Shown here piece after piece: positions 22,666 to 33,161 of a stretch of DNA of 64,000 nt. This DNA comes from Takakia lepidozioides (Eukaryota > Streptophyta > Takakiopsida > Takakiales > Takakiaceae), in the NCBI GenBank assembly GCA_030704615.1, contig CM060731.1, forward strand, positions 89,880,756-89,944,755, read 5' to 3'. Numbering within the stretch: position 1 is the first letter of the stretch; each line of letters starts with the position of its first letter. A model generated the notes under the pieces. It was not told the DNA's origin. It ran no database searches and saw nothing but the letters and a program-made list of their open reading frames with translations. The position numbers were made by a program, and so were the translations under genes.

Positions 22666-24805
22666 TTAGGGGAGTGGTAGGATGTCCAGAGGGGAGGGAG
22701 ATGCTAGAGAAAGAACCAGAGAAATAGGGTCAATATTGAAGGCAAAGACTGAGTGGTGAGAAGGGTTAGAGTCAGTGACATAAATGATAGAGAGGCGGTT
22801 GTGGAGAATTACAAGTGCCCATAGGGGGGTAGCAGGATCTGCAGGTCCAGCTCGAAGGGTACTTTGCCAGAGCGGGGGAACTGATTGGATGATGTCCTGA
22901 TAACCCTTTGCCACTCTGGCCGATCCGATAGCCGGGGGGAGGAGCTCCGGAGGTTTGAAGTCAGGTTGGTTCCAGATATCAAAGATTTGACTGACTCCGA
23001 GAGTATCCAAGGCAGACTAGCGTCTAGCTTCTTTTTTTTGCTGGGGAAATGGGTTATTGGTATTGATGAATAGGTGCTACCTGAAAATCTCGTAATATGA
23101 GACAGGGTTTGATTTAACGAGGAAACGGCGAAATTTCCCCCAAGCCATCCAGATATTTATCCATAGCCTGGAGCCCACAAGTTTAAGGTTGAATCCTTGA
23201 GTGATCCACCTGATGGAAGGCTTCCATTGGACAGCTTTCAATGGAGACGAAAGGGGTGTCAAACACCAGGAATTTCCAAAGTCCCCCTTCCGGAAATATG
23301 GGGACCACTTTGCTAGAAGAGATGTTATCTGGGTGTTTGGGTCTATGACTCCTAGACCACCTTTCTTTTTGGGACAGCAGATTTGAGCCCAAGCCACCTG
23401 AGGCCTTTTCTTATCGGTCGAGAGCTCTGCCCCCGAGATAAAGTTCCTGGTAAGTCTCTTTGTCTCTTGAATTTGGGAGGAGTTGGGCTTCCAGGCAGCA
23501 GCAAAATACCATAGGCCAGCCTCCAAGATCTGGTTGGCTACCAGAGCCCTCCCGGTTATAGACAGGTGCTTGCTTCCCCACTGAGAGAGCCTGAGTTTTA
23601 GCTTGGAGATAATGGGTCTAAAAATCTGCTCGTCCGAGAGATCAATACCAAAGGTGTACCCTAATAGTGTTGTAGGTTCGCCCGGTTTGAGCCATTTAAG
23701 ACCCTGGTTATCCCCCCAAGAAGGACTGACCCCTATCACGGATGCAGATAGATCCCCCACCAACAGAGCTGCCGTTTTGTTCCAATTCACCTTAAAGCCT
23801 GATGCAGAGCAAAAGGTGTTGAGGGTAGTGGAGGCTATGTCCAGATTTTGCTGATCTGCCTGAAGCATCAAGAAGGTATCATCTACGAACATAGAATTTG
23901 TTACTTGTAGTTGGTGATCTTGAGGCCCTTTATCTGGCTGTTACACTGCAGCATATAACCAAGGGAGTCCGCAACAATGAGAAAGAGGAAGGGGGCTAGA
24001 GGGCAGCCTTGGCGCACTGACCTCTGAAGGGGAAATGATTTGGATAGGTGACCATTCACTATTACCCTGCTTGAGGAGGTGACCAGTAGAATTTTAATCC
24101 ATTGGCAAAAGGATTGAGGGAAGCCGATTCTGTTGAGGGATGCCAAAAGAAAGCTCCACTCCACTCTATCAAATGCTTTCTTGAAGTCCAAGAGCAAGAG
24201 AGCTATAGCTTGATTGGTTTTGAGAGCATAGTGAGGTAGCTCTTGAGCAAGCAAGAGGTTGTCCAGAATATGTCTGCCCTTAATGAAGCCAGTTTGGTTT
24301 GGGCGGATAAGAGCTCTAGGGAAGAAGAGGTTGCAGTCTGAGTGCCAAGGCCTTTGCTATGATTTTGGAGGCAACATTCAGTAGTGTTATTGGCCTATAG
24401 TTAGAGATATTTGTTCTATCTCCTTTTTTGTAGAGAAGTGTAATGACCCCCTGAGACATCGAGGGGGCATTGCACCAATGAGGAAAAGATTGTCGGCCAT
24501 TTCCGAAAAATCATCACCAATGTCTTGCCATAGGGCCTTGTAAAACTCAACCGGAATCCCATCCATTCCAGGGGATTTGTGGTTCTGGAGTTTATCCAGA
24601 GCATCTCCCAGCTCCAGGGTTGAGGATTCCCCTTCCAAAACAGCAGCTGTCTGAGGTGACATGATCCTTGGGGTGTTCTGGAGGCATTCAGCCTGGATAG
24701 GGGATGGGGAGAGGTCAACCGACTCAGTCTGGAACAGCCGGCTAAAGTGAGCTGCGGACAAAGCTGCCATACCTCTGGGGGTGGTGGCAATCAAACCACT
24801 AGCAT
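22666..24805 (-). mobile_element. LINE ORF2 fragment, reverse strand
   Basis: Minus-strand RT remains in order: NHKSPGMDGIPVEFYKALW, LDFKKAFDRVEWSFLL, VRQGCPLAPFLFLIVADSLG and MFVDDTFLML (the usual YADD core is FVDD here), followed by GFKVNWNKT and the connection region to about 22,670. Frame changes near 24,390, 23,900 and 23,070 disable it. It starts abruptly at about 24,805 against a copy of family P, consistent with 5' truncation. It is oppositely oriented to the LINE at 20.9-22.2 kb, so two events are present. Confidence 0.8.
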
Positions 24806-24943
24806 ATTGAATTCTGTAAGTGAGCTAGTTGGGTGGATCTGTGGTGGTTTGGAGTGACTTTGACAAGTTACTGCCGATGTGGCAGCAATAAAGTATCCAA
24901 AAATAGATAATAGAGATGAGGAGAAGCTTTGGAATAAACACTT
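24806..24943 (+). repeat. Family P, left half interrupted by element C
   Basis: Matches 37,566-37,700 in the same orientation (GGTGGATCTGTGGTGGTTTG, GAGATGAGGAGAAGCTTTGG and so on) up to the target site TTCTGACCC. The matching right half resumes at 37,137. Confidence 0.85.
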
Positions 24944-24975
24944 TTCTGACCCGGGGGGTGCTATTCTGTGAGCCC
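24944..24975 (+). repeat. Left TSD and terminal inverted repeat of element C
   Basis: The direct repeat TTCTGACCC (24,944-24,952) is followed by the element end starting GGGGGGTGCTATTC and running to GTGAGCCC. Compared with the right end over 23 positions, 14 agree, including GCTA at 8-11 and GTGAGCCC at 16-23. Confidence 0.85.
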
Positions 24976-25658
24976 GGAGGCGTGAGCCTGTGAGCCTAGG
25001 AAACCGTGAGCCCAGCACAGGCTCACGCCACGTCAGCATACATACAGGGCCTATTTCCGCGGGTGTCACCTATTTCCGCGGGTTGATCAGCCATTTCCCG
25101 GGAATGCAGAGTGGATATGTTACATCCATTGTATCCATTGCATCCATGCAAACGTTATCAACATTCCAAGTCCTCAGAAGTTTATGTGGGTACGTCGTGA
25201 GGAGGTGCACACTGACATGATCTAAAGCGGAACCCTGCGAAATCTTTTCTTACTCACCACCCTTGCGAACATGCCAGGTATGTGCGGGAGCATCATGGAT
25301 GCTCATTAGATTTGAGAATGCCTCACAGCTCTTTGATGAGGTGGACTTCACCGTGATGGATTCACCAACCATTCATCTAGCAGGAATGGTTTGGAGACCA
25401 ACGAGCAACTGATGCGAGAATGCTCTACACGAACCAAAGTCGTTTGTTTGTATTTGCAATGCACTCAAGTCTGTGAGGTCCAGAGAACACTAAATAGATT
25501 GAAGGAACAATCCGGGCAGTCCATGCAACCCCCATCTCCAACAATAGTTTGTTCCCATTAATGTGCATTCCACGCACACATTGCAAACAGGACAACAAGG
25601 ACACACAACCATCCTATTTCAAATTTGGCCCCGAATAAAACGAAAAGAAAACTTCATA
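24976..25658. other. Left subterminal region of element C
   Basis: No gene. Contains inverted GTGAGCC/GGCTCACG words to about 25,030, a repeated CTATTTCCGCGGG word (25,050-25,084), and about 570 bp with no visible structure that would be the 3' flank of the methyltransferase gene. Confidence 0.6.
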
Positions 25659-28600
25659 TCAAGTGTCACAGTCATCAGAATCAGTCTCGACCTCCTGTGC
25701 TATGTCATCCACAAAGATTCTGGCCCCAACACCACGTCTTCTACCACGGCCGTGGATAGGTGGACTCCGAGTGCCATGAACGGCCATGCTTGTTGCGAGT
25801 GCCTCCGCATAGACAGGTAGCACGCAAGACCGAGGAGGACTGGAAAGAAGTCCAAACAGGTGTGATAGCCCTGGAGGGCAAGTGGAAGCACGCGGACTCC
25901 TGCACATGTCGACAAAAACCCATTCAGAACACAATATGCAATACACAAGTCCAACGAAGAGGATGTCTGCATGTGAACTTTGCCTCAAGAAGAGTGATTC
26001 TCGATATTGAAACAACAATGCAAGCATGCACAGGTTGAACTTACTCACAGGCAAAGTCGGAGTCCAGCTCCTTGTCGGAAGTCTCCTCTGTATCAATATC
26101 AGCGGGACGGGGCTTCGGAAGGACTTGAGAAGTGTGTCCACCCAAACCCATAAGGAGGTTGTTGTAAATCTCAGCATCCCCTTCAATCCCAAAGAGATGT
26201 CGGGCACTGGCCTTGCAAGCGTGGTACGAAGCACCTGCAGTGGAATAGAATGAAGGAAGCAGACATTGAAGACACATATGGAACGGTGGGAAGTACTGAA
26301 AGTGCAAGCTCAATCAAACCTCATGAAATCCGAATGTTGAAGAGACGAACCTGTGCCCATTGACAAATCCAGAACTCTGGCGTCTGTGTAGGTGCAGCAC
26401 TCCACAATCGTTTGAATGAAAGCCGGGCTCCTCTCCCTCGCCCCTCTCCAAGGAACCCCATTCCCCCTTCGCAAGCAGACGTTGCTGTCGACGTAGTTGT
26501 GGTGCATGTCATCCGTTGGAGGATCTGTCCTGTCGTCTATGAACTTGCCCCCATGAGTGATGGCGAACTCCGAAATGCCGGCCGGAGTCGTTGGTGGATG
26601 CACTCGGACGAGACAAACAGCTTCAAACAAACGAGTCTGCGAACAACATATTCAGAAGGAACTAAGAAGCTTAAAAAATCAGGCCCCTACATATGAGATC
26701 GAGCGACCTATACAACTCCATCCGAGAACCACCAAGAAGAGGAAGAAGAAGGTAAATTTACCATCTCTCCCGGACGATCCCCCTTCGTAAGGTACATGCT
26801 GTTCACACAATTCCATGTCTTCAGGACTCTCATGCCCGAGGCTTTCAAATAGCTGGCAAGTGCACGGCGACAGCGAACGTCGGCGGACTGTATGAGCACC
26901 AAAACACCTGCATCGGACAGGAAAAAATTGCAAAAGGAGAAAACCCACCGCCAGTAGCGCTCATCAAAAGCATTCCAACCCGGACAAGCACCCGATGGAG
27001 GGACATCCGGGACTGCCAACCCATCAGGGATGTCCAAGATTATGAGTTCGGCTGCATATTGCTTCTCCTTCCCGTTCACCCAGGATTTGGTCATTTTAGC
27101 CTGCAAACAAAATTACAATGGAATACTCAAGAGGATTGAAACGATCCATGCCCACTGCAGAGAACATGCAAAAGAGAACACGCACCGTGCCGAGGAACTG
27201 TACAATCCTCTCCCACACTGGTGATGGCTCGCCCTTGTAATCAGATTTCTTCGACTCCATCATGGCAAGGAATCCGACGTTGGCCATCTCCAACCTGGTA
27301 GGGCGAATGACCCTCGTCGGATGTTCCACTGCATGGTACGGGTCCTTGGGATCAACCACCCCTTGTTCTTTCTCACGGATCCCCTACCATGCGGTGGAGT
27401 CTGCTGGACATGCACCACTGGGCCAATATCTGCAACACTTCCCTGCCCTTGTGCCACCTTCCCTCTACCCCTTCCTTTCCCCACAACACCAGCAACATCT
27501 TTCCCCTTTGCCTTTCTACCTCTACCCGGGGTATCCTGAGCGGGAGGCTCCTTCTCTGCAAGAGTCCTCAAATTTCGCTCATGAATGTCGAGGTCGGCTG
27601 CTGCGGCAGTGGCTGCAATTCGCTCATTCTCTCTCCTCAAAGACACCTCCGGAGCTGGGGTCTCAGAAGGAGGGCAATCCAAATACCAACCACAAGAAGA
27701 TAGATGGTCTGGGCCCCAGTCATGCAAGATCCCAGTAGTAAACATAGTCTGATTTCCAGCAGGGACAAGCCAGAGGTCCACGAAATCTGGATGTTTGTCC
27801 AAACAATTCTCTTCCATGAGAACAAACTTTATGTACCTGCAGGAACAAAGACAGCCTCATTATGCAATGCAAATATTGTCTCTCAGTTTTTCCATCACAT
27901 TCCCCTTAAACTGTATGCGTCACAGTACATTGCAACCACAAGACACCAAGTAAACTGAACTGCCCAGGGAGTGCACCTGTAAAGGCATCGTTTCCAGGCT
28001 TCCTCTCCTTTTTCTTGCTGGTCAAGGTCATGTGTTCGACTGATGCCACCCTCCTTGCTGAACTCTCTAAAGAAACAAGAGTGCCACACTGTGGCTCTCC
28101 ATTTCCTCATGTATGCTTCGAAGGAGACCTTCGGTGCTGTCATAGTGATGCCATAGTCAGCCAGCTGAGTATGCAGAACCGACCGTGCCCTTTCTTCCAA
28201 CTGCAAAACAATTCAAATGCAAGAATGAACCCAAAAAAATCACTGCGAATGTGAGAGGCAATGGAAAGAGAAGGACAGGAAAAGAGAAAAGAAAGTGACA
28301 CAGGAAAGGACAACACACCTGGCTCCAGTAAGTGGCCTTGTGAAGCCATGTGTCACATTGTCACTGACTGGAATGACACGCTGGGTCTTCTTCTCTTTCT
28401 CCGGCCTGGGGAACATGTGTGTATCCCTAACTGTGGGATCGGAGTTCCATATCTGTAGCCACTTCACCTTCTGTTCTGAAGACACAACGGCGGTAGACAA
28501 CCTGTGTAACTTCTCCTGGGCCATCTCTGGCTTGCCTGGCTTGTTATAATGGTTTTTTATCTCCAAGAGAAACTGCGCTCCGAATGATGGGTCGGCAATT

Positions 28601-29882
28601 CTCAACTGCTTCACAAAAGCACTCATTATAGTCCTTCTTGTAGCGGTCATCTCTTTTTGGATGTGAGTCTCAACCCCCTTTGCTGTCCTTCTCCTCAGGG
28701 GTTGACCTGTAGTATTCCAGTTTGCCACGCTCCCCTGCATCTGCAATGTCTTGCTGCAAGGGAATGCACGAGAGTTGCATGAACCGAAGGGCAAGGGAAA
28801 CAAACAGAAACAAACATGTGGAAGCAGGACTATGGAAAGGGCAGATGAAGGAAGATGTATCTCACCGTGTACATGTACTCCATGAAAGCCTCGCGTGTCA
28901 ACGAGTACCACGTTTCCGATGTCTTGGAGCTTTCGCACTTCTTGTACGGTTACATCGAGTGGAGTTACCGTACGTTGCTGTCAGATTCGACAGCACGGTG
29001 CCCAAATCTTGAGAGCTTTGGCATCCTTGGTGCATGCTTCCAAGATCTTTCCATAGTACATTTCACTAGTTTACTTGCAAACAATGCATTGTTCTGAAAG
29101 GATGGTCTTGAAGTTGGTCAAGGGCATCTGCCCGATCCTTTGTATCCTATACAGTGTGTGAACCAGACTCGTTTTGACATGCGATGTCTCCGTTCCTCTG
29201 CAGAATGATATCTGAAAGTCAGAATGAAATTCAAGGACTTTAATCAAAGAACCAAGGAACTGCAAGTGGAACAGGTAGAATGAGAAACCAACCTGTTCAC
29301 ATCATTCATTGCCGTCAGAAGACTCATCATGTTCCCCTCACAATCCAGCACCATCGATCGAACAGAGTAATGCCACTCTTCCTCCTGTGAGTGCAGCCTC
29401 CCAATAACAGCCATCCATGCAAGCAATCGGTGGTTCCCATCCCAAACGTGAAACATCTTCCCCGAGAATGCCTGGGTGGAAGGTTTCCTGGACAGAAGAA
29501 GTTCGAAGGATTCGTTCACCTGTCTCCAAATAGGATCCCAGGAGTCCACGATTGACTCATCCACAAGGAGCTCATTGCCAGTGGAATCCTTTGTACAAAC
29601 GTAAAACACCGCGGATCCATCCAAATACCCATGAACAAACTCGGCCTCTAGCTTGAGAATGTCCTTGATGAGGGGTGGTCGAACGACGGGCATGGAAACC
29701 ATCCTACACAGGGGAATCTTCAACCTCCCACCCGGGGCAAGCATACTTTGCACCACAAGCTGAGAGTTTACCTTCTGACCCCCCAGCATCTCAGCGGCTT
29801 TGCTTTCATAGAACTCATCGTCAACATCAACAATGATATCCTTCCCCGGTCCCGAAGGGATCTCCTCCGCCACACTTTGCAT
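25659..29882 (-). CDS. ParB/Srx-like plus beta-class amino-methyltransferase-like protein (element C)
   Basis: Nine exons proposed from GT-AG sites: 29,882-29,293; 29,211-28,866; 28,753-28,319; 28,200-27,977; 27,836-27,186; 27,100-26,762; 26,636-26,351; 26,234-26,045; 25,839-25,659; about 1,080 codons. Exon 1 holds VWDGNHRLLAWM at residues 146-157, resembling the DGxHR signature of ParB/Srx-fold proteins. Exon 6 has LIILDIPDG, aligned with motif IV of amino-methyltransferases (normally DPPY), then WNAFDERYWRWVF and FFLSDAGVLVLI. Exons 7-8 join VLDLSMGTG to GASYHACKASARHLFGIEGD, a SAM-binding motif I. Motif IV before I is the beta-class order used by N4-cytosine and N6-adenine DNA methyltransferases. 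The tail is acidic. Damage: in-frame TAA (29,071-29,073) and TGA (28,981-28,983) in exon 2, and a frame change near 27,360 in exon 5. Activity cannot be assumed, since DIPD departs from DPPY. Confidence 0.62.
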
Positions 29883-29982
29883 CTTCTCCTATAGGGTTGT
29901 CCATTCAAATTGACATAAGAGTGAGGCATTAGACGAGGGTGTTTGAGCATGGCAAACAGACCATCTGTGGTAGAAAAGGTGA

Positions 29983-31735
29983 GCTCAAACAGTGTGCGTT
30001 GACGCACACTGTTTGAGGTGCAAGGTAAGTGTTCATTGAACCGTAAGTGTTGAAAGAACACTGTTTGAGCTGCCAGATAAGTGTTTATCGGTCCTCAGAG
30101 ACATGCCCTATGTGGCCCATTCTCAAATGAAAAAGGCAATGATAAGGGCAGCTCAAACAGTGTGCGCCAACGCACATTATTTGAGCTGCCAGGATAGTGA
30201 TGATTCAACCACTAATTCAAACCCTATGTGGCCAATTTTCAGATGACAAGTGCAATGACATGGCAGCTCAAACAGTGTGCGTTGACGCACACTGTTTGAG
30301 CTGCCATGCAACTGATGATTGAACCTCCGAGACCTGCCCTGTATTGCCGAATTTCACAGTGGAAAAACAAAGACAAGGTGTGCTCAAACAGTGTGCGGCA
30401 ACGCACACTGTTTGAGCTGCCAGATAAGTGTTCATCTGTCCTCAAAGACATATGCCCTATGCGGCCCATTCTCAAATGAGAAAGGCAATGATAAGGGCAG
30501 CTCAAACAGTGTGCGCCAACGCACACTGTTTGAGCTGCCAGGATAGTGATGATTCAACCACGAAATCGAACCCTATGTGGCCAATTTTCAGATGACAAGT
30601 GCAATGACATGGCAGCTCAAACAGTGTGCGTTGACGCACACTGTTTGAGCTGCCATGCAACTGATGATTGAACCTCCGAGACCTGCCCTGTATTGCCGAA
30701 TTTCACAATGGAAAAACAAAGACAAGGTGTGCTCAAATAGTGTGCGTTGCCGCACACTGTTTGAGCTGCCAGGATAGTGATGATTCAACCACTAATTCAA
30801 ACCCTATGTGGCCAATTTTCAGATGACAAGTGCAACTGATGATTGAACCTCCGAGACCTGCCCTGTATTGCCGAATTTCACAGTGGAAAAACAAAGACAA
30901 GGTGTGCTCAAACAGTGTGCGGCAACGCACACTGTTTGAGCTACCAGATAAGTGTTCATCTGTCCTCAGAGACATATGCCCTATGCGGCCCATTCTCAAA
31001 TGAGAAAGGCAACGATAAGGGCAGCTCAAACAGTGTGCGGCAACGCACACTGTTTGAGCTGCCAGATAAGTGTTCATCTGTCCTCAGAGACATGCCCTAT
31101 GTGGCCCATTCTCAAATGAAAAAAGCAATGATAAGGCCAGCTTAAACAGTGTGCGCCAACGCACACTGTTTGAGCTGCCAGGATAGTGATGATTCAACCA
31201 CTAATTCGAACCCTATGTGGCCAATTTTCAGATGACAAGTGCAATGACATGGCAGCTCAAAGAGTGTGCGGTGACGCACACTGTTTGAGCTGCCATGCAA
31301 CTGATGATTGAACCTCCGAGACCTGCCCTGTATTGCCGAATTTCACAGTGGAAAAACAAAGACAAGGTGTGCTCAAACAGTGTGCGGCAACGCACACTGT
31401 TTGAGCTGCCAGATAAGTGTTCATCTGTCCTCAGAGACATGCCCTATGTGGCCCATTCTCAAATGAGAAAAACAATGATAAGGGCAGCTCAAACAGTGTG
31501 CGCCAACGCACACTATTTGAGCTGCCAGGATAGTGATGATTCAACCACTAATTCGAACCCTATGTGGCCAATTTTCAGATGACAAGTGCAATGACATGGC
31601 AGCTCAAACAGTGTGCGGCAACGCACAGTGTTTGAGCTGCCATGCAACTGATGATTGAACCTCCGAGACCTGCCCTGTATTGCCGAATTTCACAGGGGAA
31701 AAACAAAGACAAGGTGTGCTCAAACAGTGCTCAAT
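29983..31735. repeat. Array of about 14 long palindromes (element C)
   Basis: A 34-bp near-perfect palindrome has arms CTCAAACAGTGTGCG and CGCACACTGTTTGAG around a variable 4-nt centre (e.g. TTGA, CCAA, GGCA). It recurs near 29,983, 30,152, 30,262, 30,382, 30,499, 30,613, 30,731, 30,907, 31,022, 31,139, 31,255, 31,372, 31,487 and 31,601, with half copies near 30,059 and 31,718. Spacing is about 115 bp. The spacers fall into three classes (containing GACATGCCCTATGTGGCCCA, CAACCACTAATTCGAACC and GACCTGCCCTGTATTGCC respectively) that cycle, giving a higher-order unit near 350 bp. It lies between the divergent genes. Open frames across it are by-products. Confidence 0.92.
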
Positions 31736-31843
31736 TTGGCCGTTTTGGCTACACTTTTTGAGCTTCTTGTTCGCGGTTGATGCAACCTGCAGAGATGCCG
31801 TGTGCAGTCTATGTTCATATCGACATAGAATCTCAACTTGGGT

Positions 31844-32287
31844 TCACATCAGCAAATGAAGCACAAAGATGGGTTCCAAAGATTGAACCTTTTTTTTGGC
31901 TGCTCGAGAAGACTCCCCAATCGCTGGGGACCCTTTGCGCTTCGGACTGCTCTCCACGCCTCTCGTGTTCTGGAGCATCTCCCCCATCCTCTCTTCCACT
32001 ATTAGGTTCTTCGTGAGGCCAGCGTCAACATCATCTTCGGCGTCTGCCTCTCCCTCAGATGCAGTGTCATCCTCATCTGTTCTTGGAACTATGGCAGGCT
32101 GCTGGTCTTCCCCGGATTCCTGCTCTTCCATCGCCGAACTTGTCTCTTTGCCCTCTTCTTCCGCCTTTTCCTCTTCGGCCACTCTTTCCATCCTCATTCT
32201 ATATCTGGCTCTATTCCTGTTTCTAGAGCTCGTGAAGTAGAATGATTTCCTTCTCTTCCTCCTCCGCTGGAAACAAGGGCTCCCCAC
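31844..32287 (-). CDS. Acidic, basic-headed protein or 5' exon (element C)
   Basis: 147 codons. The N terminus is strongly basic (FQRRRKRRKSF, RNRNRARYRMR); the middle is rich in Glu and Asp (EEEKAEEEGKETSS, EGEADAEDDVDAGL); the end is again basic (SPKRKGSP, RAAKKKVQ). Such charge patterns are common in disordered nuclear proteins. It lies upstream of, and in the same direction as, the ParB-methyltransferase gene. It could be that gene's first exon, which would place the palindrome array in an intron, or a separate small protein. A donor AAG|GTTCAA near 31,889 is weak, so I cannot decide. Confidence 0.4.
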   Translation of the reverse strand: MGSPCFQRRRKRRKSFYFTSSRNRNRARYRMRMERVAEEEKAEEEGKETSSAMEEQESGEDQQPAIVPRTDEDDTASEGEADAEDDVDAGLTKNLIVEERMGEMLQNTRGVESSPKRKGSPAIGESSRAAKKKVQSLEPIFVLHLLM

Positions 32288-33161
32288 GATGCCTCTAGAG
32301 CTCTCCAGTTTGACGTTTGCAACAAGGGTTGATATTGCATGTAACCAAAATCAAAATAGGACATTGTCAACCGTATTTGGATGCGGGTGTTGTTATTGTG
32401 TGCGAACGGAATTCATCCATTTCGGCGTCTTTGTATTATTCAAGAAATAAAGTGCCAGAAAATATGTGCATACGTTGCATGTACTTGTGATATATGTCAG
32501 ATGTACTTCGCCGCCTGCCAATATATGGCGGCCTTCTGGAATGGTTTCAAATTCGGAAGTGCCGCACAAATCTAATGCTAGTTCAATTTGGAGTAGTTCT
32601 TGCAGATTCCCCATAAATGTTGTGCTTCACATATGCATCCACATGTTTCGTACTGCCTGCCCTGTGCTGTGCATTTTGCCGTCATCGTCGCCATGGGGTC
32701 ATTCGGTATAAAGGGTTGTGTCGGAAATGATCTTGTGTTGCACACATCCGTGCGAGGTGACTCTTGGAGTGTCAGTGTTTGTGCTGTGCTCTTCTGGCAC
32801 GGCACGACCTCATTACATTCGGGGTCTTCCTGTTTACTGCTCTCCAGGGTTTTTGCCGTCTTTCCATAAAGGATGGTTTCATGTCATGTTCAGGGTTTGT
32901 TTTTCATCCAAAAACAGCACGGCTTCTTGTGGCCTTCTTTATTTGAAAACAGTTTTTCTAGTTGGTGTCTCTCAGCGTGGTTATCTCCGAAGTTCAGTGC
33001 ATGTCATTCTTGCATCCTTCTGATGCATTGACCGCAGCCTTTGGGTTACTGCTACCCTTGTTGACCTCAATTTTTTTGTGGTGGATCCCCTTTCCAGAAT
33101 TGCGGGCTATCAAATCGGGGATTCCGTTGTGAATCGAAAGTTTTGGTCAGCGTAGGAAAAC
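32288..33161. other. 5' flank of the element C transposase gene
   Basis: About 870 bp between the two divergent open frames with no recognisable coding content. It must hold the transposase promoter, and possibly that of the leftward gene, but no clear TATA box stands out. Confidence 0.45.

Noticed and set aside
30239-31582. Frames with repeated SSNSVRQRTLFEL and AAQTVCVNAHCLSC peptides
   Set aside because: They come from reading through the element C palindromes; frames exist equally on both strands.
29983-31735. CRISPR-like appearance: regular repeats with spacers
   Set aside because: The genome is eukaryotic, the spacers themselves repeat in three classes and are about 80 bp, and no cas gene is present. 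It is a palindrome array inside a transposon.
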